Assembly (NCBI GenBank): GCA_027452215.1
Contig: DAIDGQ010000039.1
Span: 82,623-146,622 of the forward strand
Direction: 5' to 3'
Source of the DNA: Granulicella sp.
GTDB lineage: Bacteria > Acidobacteriota > Terriglobia > Terriglobales > Acidobacteriaceae
Length of the DNA stretch: 64,000 nucleotides
Under the pieces are notes generated by a model, which saw only the letters and a program-made list of their open reading frames with translations, was not told the DNA's origin and made no database searches. Positions 7,794-17,000 of the stretch are shown piece after piece (positions within the stretch are counted from its first letter, which is position 1; the number at the start of each line of letters is the position of its first letter). Position numbers and translations under genes: made by a program.

Positions 7794-8969
7794 CTAATGC
7801 GGAAGCGGTTGAGTCGAAGTATCCGGCGAGGAATTGCCCACAGCGGGGCTCTTCGTAGACGAGTCAGGTTGATTGGCATCCTGACTCCTGCGCTTCAACT
7901 CGAACGTGCTTTTCTGCTCAGGATGCCTCTGCGACTGAGCATTCAATTCGAGGTTCATGTAGCGGTGATTCTCATCCGCAATCGCTACCAGATGCTCACC
8001 CGATGAAGATGATTGAGTAGTCAGACCGACACGCGCGTCGGCGTCATCGGCCTTCTGTGCCCTCGCGTAGTATGACTTGGCTGTCTCAAAGTCGCCCTCT
8101 CGCTCCGCAACGTACCCGAGATTATTCAGAGCAAAGGCGCTCTGCGGATTCTGGGAGTACGCCTCGATGAAATCCTTCTTGGCTTCCGTCCAGTTGTTTT
8201 GGTTGGTTGCAGCAACTCCGCGGATCGCCAGCATTTGGGCACGCATCTGACGCTGATCCATCTTCGCCATCCGCTTGCGCAGATTGGCGGCACTGTCCGC
8301 AGCCATCTCGCTGACCGGCTTACCTCTCCAAGCCAGGTTGCGCGTCACGACCACGGCATCCGTCGAATGCGATGCAGCGACCTGGTCATAGTAGCCAAGC
8401 GCCGCCTCCAAATCTCCCGTAGCCTCCTGGGCTACACCTAGATTGTTGAGCGTAAATGGATTCTTCGGATCAAGCGCCAGAGCTTCCTTCAATAGAGCCT
8501 CAGCCTCAAAGCCGCGATCCTGAGACAGCATCTCCATTCCCAGAATATTGAGACGATTCACGCGCATCGAACCTGTCTTCGAGAGGCCAAGAGCATCCAT
8601 CATCGGCTTGCCGTTTAGCTCCTTGGCACTGCTGCGCTCAATGGTCGCTTCACAGCGCTGCTCCCCCGCGAGTTTGTAGAACTTATCTGCCCGGTCCACC
8701 TCACCCTGCAACTCCGAGACATATCCCAGATTCGTCAGCGTGAAGGGGTCGGCAGGATCGTAAAGATACGCCTTGTAGAAAAATCCATCTGCGAGTTCGT
8801 AGCGATGCTTTAAGATCGCATTGACGCCGTCGCGATTGAGTCGCTGCACAGGAGTCAGATCGCTGTGTTTAGGCATCGTGATTCGCAGATACTTTGCTGC
8901 GCCAGCCGGAGAAGCGGCGCAGACCACGAGAGGGATGATTGCAAATAGGGTAAAACGTCTGGGAGACAT
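7794..8969 (-). CDS. exported tetratricopeptide repeat protein
   Basis: Secreted or periplasmic 391-residue protein. It begins with a signal peptide (MSPRRFTLFAIIPLVVCAAS, cleavage probably after AGA near residue 24). It has at least three TPR pairs, each with the N-N-L-G-Y/V core (FTLTNLGYVSELQG, FTLNNLGVAQEATG, FALNNLGYVAEREG). The C-terminus is Ser/Pro-rich and low in complexity. TPR arrays of this kind scaffold protein assemblies in polysaccharide export. It is followed after 16 bases by the nucleotidyltransferase-like gene, so the pair is probably co-transcribed. The partner is not known. Confidence 0.85.
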   Translation of the reverse strand: MSPRRFTLFAIIPLVVCAASPAGAAKYLRITMPKHSDLTPVQRLNRDGVNAILKHRYELADGFFYKAYLYDPADPFTLTNLGYVSELQGEVDRADKFYKLAGEQRCEATIERSSAKELNGKPMMDALGLSKTGSMRVNRLNILGMEMLSQDRGFEAEALLKEALALDPKNPFTLNNLGVAQEATGDLEAALGYYDQVAASHSTDAVVVTRNLAWRGKPVSEMAADSAANLRKRMAKMDQRQMRAQMLAIRGVAATNQNNWTEAKKDFIEAYSQNPQSAFALNNLGYVAEREGDFETAKSYYARAQKADDADARVGLTTQSSSSGEHLVAIADENHRYMNLELNAQSQRHPEQKSTFELKRRSQDANQPDSSTKSPAVGNSSPDTSTQPLPH

Positions 8970-9111
8970 ATAATGAAATGACTACCTTCCTCAAAATGCC
9001 AGCTATAACTGCCAGCTCAAGTGTTACGTATGCTTATTAGAGTACCGTTTTGGCATATAGGTTAGCTACAACTTATATCGCTGAAGTAAAAAGAATCTGA
9101 GGCCTCTACCT

Positions 9112-9990
9112 TTGCCGCCCAAGCATCACACATCTATGCTCTGCTTCGCTACAGCAATTTTGATCAGCACAGTAGCGATCGCTCAAATGCCCTCCCAGGC
9201 TCCCTCGTCGGCCACCGCCCCGCATTCAGCGACCCAGACAACCCCTCGAGATCCCCTGCCCCCCTCGCCCGGGGGAAGGAGTACCGTCATGGGTGGCGAA
9301 ATCCGCACGGTAGACCCAGTGCGGGACCAACTTATCCTGAAGGTCGCGGGAGGCCAGTCGATCAAGATCTATTTTGACGAGCGAACCCAGGTGTATCGCA
9401 ATGGCACAAAGATCGACGTGCTTGACCTGCATCCCAGCGATCACGCGTCCGTTGAGACGACTCTGGACGGCACTGCCCTCTTCGCGCTCAGAATTCATAT
9501 GCTGTCGAAGGTACCCGGGGATGAACTGCGTGGCCGGATCGTGAGCTACAACTCCAGGAAAGACGAACTCATCCTCATGGCGAACTCCTCCCATGAGCCA
9601 CTCACCCTCCATCTTCCCCCAGATGCACCGGTCGCAACGATCGCGCAAGATGGCTCCTCAAAGCAACTGCAGGGGCCGGCCAGCTTCATTCCCGGCTCGG
9701 TCGTCGATGTGCGCTACACCGGAAGTAAAAGTGGTCGAGGCATCATCACTGGAGTTGATATCCTCGCAATTCCCGGCTCGACCTTCATCTTCAGCGGAAC
9801 ACTTTCCTCCATGGATCTGCACATCGGACGGCTGATCGTTCTCGATCCGCGTGATAACAAAACCTACCCCATCGAATTCCCTCCAACCCTGCTGCCGGTG
9901 ATGCGAACACTCCATGCAGGATCGATCGTGAAGGTGGTCACACTCTTCGACGGCACCCGCTACGTGGCCAGCCAGATCACAGCGCAATAG
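9112..9990 (+). CDS. exported protein with repeated small beta domains
   Basis: Secreted protein of 292 residues with no firm family. A TTG start at 9112 follows TGAGG and gives a conventional signal peptide with KHH before the hydrophobic core, cleaved after AIA; an ATG at 9136 is the alternative but lacks a ribosome-binding site. After a Pro/Ser-rich linker come three similar units, each opening with a beta strand that ends in a conversion of the form GxIxxxDxxxDxLxL (GGEIRTVDPVRDQLIL, GRIVSYNSRKDELIL, SGTLSSMDLHIGRLIVL). This resembles DUF5666-type OB-fold repeats, a weak structural guess. It is divergent from the TPR gene. Confidence 0.75.
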   Translation: MPPKHHTSMLCFATAILISTVAIAQMPSQAPSSATAPHSATQTTPRDPLPPSPGGRSTVMGGEIRTVDPVRDQLILKVAGGQSIKIYFDERTQVYRNGTKIDVLDLHPSDHASVETTLDGTALFALRIHMLSKVPGDELRGRIVSYNSRKDELILMANSSHEPLTLHLPPDAPVATIAQDGSSKQLQGPASFIPGSVVDVRYTGSKSGRGIITGVDILAIPGSTFIFSGTLSSMDLHIGRLIVLDPRDNKTYPIEFPPTLLPVMRTLHAGSIVKVVTLFDGTRYVASQITAQ

Positions 9991-10015
9991 GCCGCACGAC
10001 GACCGATCGCCTAGC

Positions 10016-12199
10016 CTAAGGCCCGAACGATGTTGGAGTGCATGAGTTGTACCCCAACGTTGTATCCGAGACCGGGGCAGGAGGCGTAGGAGGCGTTGCC
10101 CAGGGAATCGTCGTGAAGTCGAAGAAGTCCAGGAGATTGGGCTGCGCCGCATCCCTCGCGGTCAGGTGTGCCGACGGCCCGATGAAGCGGTTCTCCACAA
10201 ACTTTATGATCGCAGTATGGTCCATCGGTACGTGAGACACATAGTGCTTCCGCGTGAAGGGCGAGAAGACAATATTGGGGAGACGGAAGCCAAGCTGCGC
10301 GGATACCCCTTGGATGGCCGCGGCATCGGTCGCTGTAGTACCGGGGTCGGACGACCTCAAATCACAATGCAACGTCGGAGTACCACCCGCCGGCAGGCAT
10401 GGGCTGTAGCTATCCGGATTCACCGCAATCGTCGCAATATCTGGAATACTCGCCACCGGCGTACTGCCAACTGTCGCATCGGTGTAGTCGTTGGAGTGTC
10501 CGGGCACTGGAGGAACGTGATCGTAAGGACCGCCCCCTTCATCGTAGGAGAGGAAGAATACCGAGTCCTTCCACTCCGGACTGGTCATGAACGCATTCAC
10601 AACCGTTGCGACCTGCTGCTGCCCTGCCAGAACAGATTGTCCCGATCCCGGATGCTCGTCGTTGTTGCCGTACCCCGCTTCAATGAAGGCGAAGCTCGGC
10701 AGCGTGCTATTGGTCAGATCGGTATAGTAGCTCGACAACGGCGCAATATGATTTGGATCGATGCAGAAGGAGTTCGTCGTATCGCCCACTATGCTCGAAG
10801 CCTGGGTCGGAGCTACGCAGGCTGCACCGGTTGGATTCTCATAGAGATACTTATAGGAGTAAGACAGGTAGGAGAAATCCGTCGCCGGATACGATGCGGG
10901 CCCTCCCGGGCATTCATCCGCATGCAGGCATGAGCCCTGTGTCACTGTGTAGTAGACCTTCCACGAGACGTTCGCCTGATCCAGCTCCTGGAAGATATTG
11001 GGAATCGTGAGTTGCGGAAGGTGGTCATCGTTACCCGGATCAAAGACGAGACCCTGCGTCGTCCCCCCGGTAAATGTAGCAATGCGATTCGGAATACTCT
11101 TGCTCGAGAGCGGCGAGAACCAGCGGTCAGAGACGGCGAACTGCGACGCCATGTAGTAGTAGTAGTTCAAAAATCCCTGGTCGTAATATCCCATCGCACG
11201 CTTACCCGTGAAGTCGGTAAATGAGCCGGCACAAATCGAATTGCCGGTCGCAGCGCAGTCTTTCGCATAGTTCTCTGCGGTGTGCACAAAGCCGTCCATC
11301 ACGATCGAACGAGTCAGGCTGAAGTCATAGCGACTAACATCGCCATAACTCTCCAGCCAGGATGAGGTCTCATCGTCAATACAGCTGCTGGTGAATTTGA
11401 AGAGCGGGTAAGAGGTTCCCTCGTCGCTCTGATTGCTGATCTTACTTAGCTTGTCGTCGATACCGTCCACGTTGTAGGTCTTGCCATCCGCGCCAATATT
11501 CCATCCATTTGCTGCGCGGTACGGATTCAGCATTCCAAAGTAGCTATCGAACGAGCGATTTTCCTGAAGCATGAACACAACGTGATTGATCGACTGCAAA
11601 CTACCCGGCGCCGTCACCGTTACCGTCGCGGTAGCAGATGCCGTCCCTGAGGAGCCCGTCGCGGTTGCGGTATAGGTAGCCGTTGCGGCCGGACTTACCG
11701 CTTGCGTACCGCCAGTCGACGACAGCGTGTACTGATTGCCATCTCCACTCACGGATACCTGTGTGGCATTCGTTGCTAAAACCGTAAGCGTCGACGAACT
11801 TCCTGCGACAATCGAGGCAGGGTTTGCCGTGATGCTCACCGTAGGCGGTGCAAGAGGAACCACAGTCACCACAGCCGTGGCCGTGGCCTTGCCCCCTGTC
11901 CCCGAGGCGGTCGCCGTATAAGTGGTGGTCGCGGCAGGAGTCACCGTCCACGTCCCGCTGGACGACGACAGAGCATCGCTGCTGCCATCCGATCCGCTCA
12001 CCGTCACTTGCGTCGCGTTCGTCGACATAATCGACAGCGTGGACGAACTGCCCGCTACCACCGACACTGGGTTAGCGCTCAGCGCTACAGTCGGAGGAGG
12101 GCCCGGCTGAGTGCTCATATTGGAGCCACACCCGGCAAGCATCACGAGCAAGGAAAGACTGAGCAGCGACCTTGTCATCTGATTCGTTAAGCTCAACAT
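10016..12199 (-). CDS. Ig-repeat lipoprotein phosphoesterase (phospholipase C/AcpA family)
   Basis: Surface or periplasmic enzyme of 727 residues. The N-terminus has a lipoprotein signal (LLVMLAGC); then two near-identical Ig-like repeats of about 85 residues (each containing AGSSSTL, NATQV and an AATxTYTATA strand); then a phosphoesterase domain from about residue 200. The metal and nucleophile segment is LQENRSFDSYFGM, as in phospholipase C and acid phosphatase AcpA, with later SYDEGGGPYDHVPP and a C-terminal HTAIIKFVENRF. Family members cleave phosphodiesters or monoesters of lipids and other organics. The start is uncertain among 12259, 12199 and 12178; 12199 is used because it keeps the lipobox near residue 24. 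Ig repeats fused ahead of this domain suggest attachment to the envelope or to glycan. Confidence 0.86.
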   Translation of the reverse strand: MLSLTNQMTRSLLSLSLLVMLAGCGSNMSTQPGPPPTVALSANPVSVVAGSSSTLSIMSTNATQVTVSGSDGSSDALSSSSGTWTVTPAATTTYTATASGTGGKATATAVVTVVPLAPPTVSITANPASIVAGSSSTLTVLATNATQVSVSGDGNQYTLSSTGGTQAVSPAATATYTATATGSSGTASATATVTVTAPGSLQSINHVVFMLQENRSFDSYFGMLNPYRAANGWNIGADGKTYNVDGIDDKLSKISNQSDEGTSYPLFKFTSSCIDDETSSWLESYGDVSRYDFSLTRSIVMDGFVHTAENYAKDCAATGNSICAGSFTDFTGKRAMGYYDQGFLNYYYYMASQFAVSDRWFSPLSSKSIPNRIATFTGGTTQGLVFDPGNDDHLPQLTIPNIFQELDQANVSWKVYYTVTQGSCLHADECPGGPASYPATDFSYLSYSYKYLYENPTGAACVAPTQASSIVGDTTNSFCIDPNHIAPLSSYYTDLTNSTLPSFAFIEAGYGNNDEHPGSGQSVLAGQQQVATVVNAFMTSPEWKDSVFFLSYDEGGGPYDHVPPVPGHSNDYTDATVGSTPVASIPDIATIAVNPDSYSPCLPAGGTPTLHCDLRSSDPGTTATDAAAIQGVSAQLGFRLPNIVFSPFTRKHYVSHVPMDHTAIIKFVENRFIGPSAHLTARDAAQPNLLDFFDFTTIPWATPPTPPAPVSDTTLGYNSCTPTSFGP

Positions 12200-12292
12200 G
12201 TCTGGTCTTGCCTGATCGCAGGGATGGATAGTGTTTCTCCAAGTATTCCCTACTTGCAACTACAAGACAAGGACTGCGCCGTAATCCTTATG

Positions 12293-12319
12293 GGTTACCC
12301 CGGCTGACTATGGGTAACC
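12293..12319 (-). terminator. possible hairpin at the end of the glycosyltransferase gene
   Basis: Eight-base arms GGTTACCC and GGGTAACC with an 11-base loop overlap the stop codon of the gene at 12295-13653. There is no T-run, so it may be a weak terminator or an accident. Confidence 0.3.
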
Positions 12320-13653
12320 TCTCCAACCGTTACTTTGGGAAGTAGGCTCGTTCGCTGCGCCCAATGCGCTGTCGAGTCGCCTTGCTCTTGAGGGACAGAA
12401 CCAAACCAGCGCCTGCGGAGTCCCTCAACTGTCTTCTCACCCGCGATCGTCCGCTTGAACTTATGCAGCTCGAACCAGCGCAGATAGTTCCGCGTAACAT
12501 TCGCCATCGTCATCTGCACGCCGGCTTCGTAGTTATACTCCGACATCTTCCGCTGAAGTTCAGGAGACTGCAACAGCGTCACCAGCTTGTCGGCGAGATC
12601 GGTACAATCCCCTTTTTTGTAAAAGAGGATGGCCATGTCATCGTCTGCGGCCATGCAGCGAAAATCAGGAATATCAGCGCATACAATCGGCACTCCGAAC
12701 TCGCACGCCTGATGTGCAGGGCCACTGGAGCCGGTCGACGAATCGTAAGGCATTACGAGCAATGAACTCGTGGCGAACAGCTTCGGAACATCTCCTTCGG
12801 GAACATAACCCAGAAACTCGATAGGCAGGCCCGCAGGCTGCGCATCCCGGATCGACTCCCAATACCCCGCTGCCGCCGGATGGTTTCCTCCTGCAATCAC
12901 CAGCCTCGCATTGGGAACCTTCTCCAACACGGCGGGGAAAGCCTCAATTAGTTTGTCCAGCCGCTTATACGTTCCCCAGTTCCCGAAGGCCAGAATGCGA
13001 AGCTCCGGATCTCCACGCTTGGTAAAGTCAGGAGGGCTCGGTATCGTGGCAAAGGTTCCATGGGTTCCGACGATGATGTTCTGCGCAGCATACTTCGTCA
13101 TCAACGTACGCCGATAGTCCGAGAGCAACACCGACACCGAATTCGCTCGCAGCAAAGAGCGCGTCGCCAGATCGGTACCCTTGCGATACAACTTCTCGCG
13201 CGACAGACCGTTGCTCGAAAAATCAACGTGTTCCACGATGTGATGCAGGGTGATGTGCGTATAGAACCCCGCGGCGCGCGTGAGCGCTGGCGCAGTCAGT
13301 CCCGCAAACGCGGCAACCGGGCTGTCTGGAGCACCAAAGCTCGAGAAGACCAGGTTGAACCACACCACATCCGGCTTCAACTGGCGAACCATATTCAAAA
13401 GGTTGAGAGGGGTCGTGAGGCTGCCAAACTTCCAGCAGCGAATCACGTTCACACCCGGCAGCTCTTGCAAGCACGGGCGATGGGCCGGATCAACGGCGGT
13501 ATCTGTCCCGAGCTCATCTCCCTCGAGCACATCGGCTAGGATCGTCAACTCCACATTCTTATGGCGTTGAAGCTCTTTCGCGATGTGGTAGGAATATTCG
13601 CTCAGCGGTCCAATACTAGGAGGAAATGCTGCAATCAAACAAATCTTCGTCAT
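12295..13653 (-). CDS. glycosyltransferase family 4
   Basis: Cytoplasmic GT-B fold sugar transferase of 452 residues. The N-terminal strand is KICLIAAFPPSIGPLSEYSYHIAKEL, the usual acceptor-side start of GT4 enzymes (positions 3-28). The donor half has RILAFGNWGTYKRLDKLI-type segments, VIAGG, then LLVMPYDSSTGSSGPAHQACEFGVPIV, the conserved E-x7-E region that contacts the nucleotide sugar. The ATG at 13653 is chosen; an upstream start would add a basic, poorly conserved tail. It most likely adds a sugar to a lipid-linked glycan of the surface-polysaccharide locus around it. Donor and acceptor are unknown. Confidence 0.9.
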   Translation of the reverse strand: MTKICLIAAFPPSIGPLSEYSYHIAKELQRHKNVELTILADVLEGDELGTDTAVDPAHRPCLQELPGVNVIRCWKFGSLTTPLNLLNMVRQLKPDVVWFNLVFSSFGAPDSPVAAFAGLTAPALTRAAGFYTHITLHHIVEHVDFSSNGLSREKLYRKGTDLATRSLLRANSVSVLLSDYRRTLMTKYAAQNIIVGTHGTFATIPSPPDFTKRGDPELRILAFGNWGTYKRLDKLIEAFPAVLEKVPNARLVIAGGNHPAAAGYWESIRDAQPAGLPIEFLGYVPEGDVPKLFATSSLLVMPYDSSTGSSGPAHQACEFGVPIVCADIPDFRCMAADDDMAILFYKKGDCTDLADKLVTLLQSPELQRKMSEYNYEAGVQMTMANVTRNYLRWFELHKFKRTIAGEKTVEGLRRRWFGSVPQEQGDSTAHWAQRTSLLPKVTVGEVTHSQPG

Positions 13654-14025
13654 AATGCCTATGTGATGACAAATTTGCCTGGATAGATACCCAGACCTTC
13701 GCATCTTTCCGGAAGCTTTTGCCCCTCGGAAATTTGATATTAGCAGTTCTGAAAGATTGCGAACCGTTCATGTCCCACGAAAGGACGTTTTTTCTGCCAG
13801 CGGCGCTGTCGTGCCGACAGCGTTTAACTGGCCCGCACCCGACTTCCACACCCAGTCAAGACCCTAGCCGCGAATGCCCGGTTGCCCACCTCTAGGACGG
13901 AACAACTCGGGCCCCGGCGCTGGTGCGGTCCTTCTCCCCCTCCCTGCGCTGCAGGAGAGTGTCGTCAGGCGCTCCCGCGGGTACCGGGCGAGGCGATCAG
14001 GCCCTCGACGGCACGTTCCCATCCC
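13654..14025. other. intergenic region without a recognised gene
   Basis: These 372 bases between two minus-strand genes show only short, uninformative frames. It should hold the promoter of the glycosyltransferase gene, but no clear -35/-10 pair, operator or terminator is seen. Confidence 0.5.
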
Positions 14026-17000
14026 TTAGAAGATCGTGAGGCTTACATAGGGCCGAATCTGACTATGCCCCTGCGTGAAGTTCAGGAACGTCTCTTCCTG
14101 CACCCCCGCCGAAAAGCGTATCGGATACTTCAAACGAAGCTTCCGAGTGCTCTCCGTGAAGGAGCGATTAATTGGCCGGGTATAAGAGACCGCAAATCCG
14201 TTCTGCACGGCATCGTAGACATGAAAGCTGCGCGTGCTCTCATAGGAGCTGGTCGCCTGAATATCCCAGTAGGGCGTCGGTGAGTAGTCGATTGTTCCCG
14301 CCGGCCGAATCGCCTGGGAGATCGACGAACCCAGAGGTGAAAATGGCACAATCCGCCACGCCCTCCGGTCCTCCATAATCGCCTCCACGTTCAACTCCTT
14401 CGAGAACCGGTGCGTAAGCCCGATATAAGACGACGTGAAGTAGTCTTCACTATTTCCGAGCGATTTCGAGTCGAACTTCTGGTCGTTGACGCCCCAGCCC
14501 GTGACCAGCGCCGTCTTCCCCCACGGTGCCCCGACGCGGAAGTTTACCGCCCCGATGGCCGACTTGCTACGCATTGCGATCTCTGTGAACGGCCCAAACT
14601 CGTATGTAAAGAATCCATCCGCAGAGACAGCATTCAGGAAGGATGTCGTGGTGAAGTAGGTGAACACCCGCAGCAGGTTCTGATTCAATACCACCGGCGA
14701 CAAGGCATCGCGACGAATCGTCCCTTGAAGCCCGCTGTTGAAGGTCACCACATTCGATCCAATATGAAGCGTAGGGTCCAGTCCAAGGCTCGTCGTATAG
14801 TCCGTCGTGTCGCGGTGTACGATCGAGTTCGTCGCTGGTACGGAGATGATGCCGCGAGCATTGCGCAACTGGAAGAAGCTGCCGTTCGGAGGCAGGTTGT
14901 GAGCATGCACATGGAACGCGCTGATCCAACTGGTCTCGATTGATGACCGAGGAGGAGGCAACTGCGCAATATCCGTGCTTGGAACCGGGCCGTTCGGACT
15001 GTCCAGCTTGGAATCCAGCACATAGACCGTGGTGTCTTCAAAGATGGGTTGAATCGTGAGATTCGACAGCACACTCAGCGTCGGATTGATGCGGAAGCCC
15101 TCATTGGCTCCGGCCTGCAGGAGTCCTTGCTCAGCCGTCTGATCTGCCCCTGAATCGGTAGACGCCTCGGCGAAGGTCGAAAGGGCCTCGGTCGTGCGGT
15201 GCTGCTGCTGCTCCAGCGCAGCTTGCGCCAGAAGAAACTGGTAGTCAGCCTCGTTATCGTCCGTCTGCTTTACGGCCGCCAACTCGGCTGCCGCCAGCCG
15301 CGTCTCGCCTAACGCAAGATAGCTATTGGCCAGCCCGATGCGAACCGACATATCCGGAGCACCGGCTTGCTTGGCCCGCTGCAGGTAGGTCTGCGAGAGC
15401 TCGTACTCATGAATCTGCTGGAAGAGGCTGGCAGCCTGAATATATTGATCGCCGGTAGCCGGGACAGTGTCGCCGGCTTCGGCCTCCATCTGCGCCAGGG
15501 CGATCTGCCGTTCCACATCCTCTGTGTGCCCCTGCTCGGCCATCAGCCCGGCAATCGCCAGCCGCACACTCACCCGGTTGCTGTTGGGCACCAGCAGCGC
15601 CTTACCGAACTGCTCCATGGCTCCGGCCTGGTCCCCCAGAGTGCTCAACGCCTGCCCAGTGGAGACGTAAATATCGCTGACCCGCCCCAGATCCGGGGCC
15701 GGATCCTTGCCTGACTCGGGCATCTCGGCATACTTCTCCGCCAGCTGCACGTTAGCCAGAGCCTGCTGCCGGTCATGAAGATTAGCGTACGAGCGAGCCA
15801 TCAACGCATAGATCGATGCATTCTCTGGAAGGTACTTCGATGCCATCTGCAACTGCGTCACCGCATCCTGATAACGTCGCTCCGCGAAGAACACATTCGC
15901 CAGCCCCAGGTAAAGGGACCCGTCCGTGGGATCGAACTTCAGGGCAGCGTTATACTCCGCTGCGGACTTACCTAGCAGCCCCAGCCGACCATACGCTGTT
16001 GCGCGGATCATATGGACCAGCTCCGTATCGCCGCTCGTAGCCTCGGCTAGTTGAGTCTGGCGAATCGCCTCCTGCGGATGCTGCAGGTTCAGCTCCGCAA
16101 ACGCGAGTCCCATGTGGGCTTCGGTGTTTTTCGGCTCACGCTTGATCGCCTCCGCGAAGTCATGGGCAGCCTCACCGGGCTGGTGCAGATCATTCAGCAC
16201 ATACCCGCGGTTAGTATAGGCTGTCACCACGTTCGGATCGCGATTCAACGCCTCAGTGAACGCCTTCGCCGCCAAGTCCATCTTGCCATCATGCTTGTAT
16301 ACGTATCCGGCCAACAGTGGGATATCGGGATCCTTGGGGAAGACGTCTTCGTACTGCGTGGTCAGCGCCTGCAGCTCTGCATACCGGCCAAGATGAAGTA
16401 GATCGTACCCGAGATAGACCACCACATCCCGGTCATGGGGCAGAACCTTAATCGCCTCGCGGCCGATGTCAGCCGATTGCTGGCTCTCGCCCATGAAGCT
16501 GAAGTACCGCTCCTTCTCCCGAAGCACCTGCGGAGCCGACTCCATCGGAGCCGTCACCCGGTGCAGCCACGTGCCGGCCAGCGGAAGATCGTGGCCCTCG
16601 ATCGCCGCGTTCATGCCTCCCGCCACCATCAGAGAGTTCTTCGGAGCCAGGACATAGCCCCTCGCATACGCCGTCTCCGCTTTGCCATACTCGCCAAGCG
16701 CTGTATACATATCGCCCAGCGCCAGAAACGGCACGTAGGAGGTCGGATAGTCTCTCGCTAACAGCTTGAAGTACTTCTCCGCATCGGCGTTATTCCCGGC
16801 AGCTCGCGACGCATACCCGAGGGAAGTAAGAGCGAACCGGCTCTTCGGGTCGATCGCCAGCGCCTTCTGGAAGACCGCAATCGCCTCCGTGGTCTTCCCC
16901 ATCTTCATCAACAGGTCGCCATACAATTGCAGGCTGTTCGGATCCTTGGGAGTCATCGCCAGAGACTCCGTCATGTCCTTCAGCGCACTGTCCAGATGGC

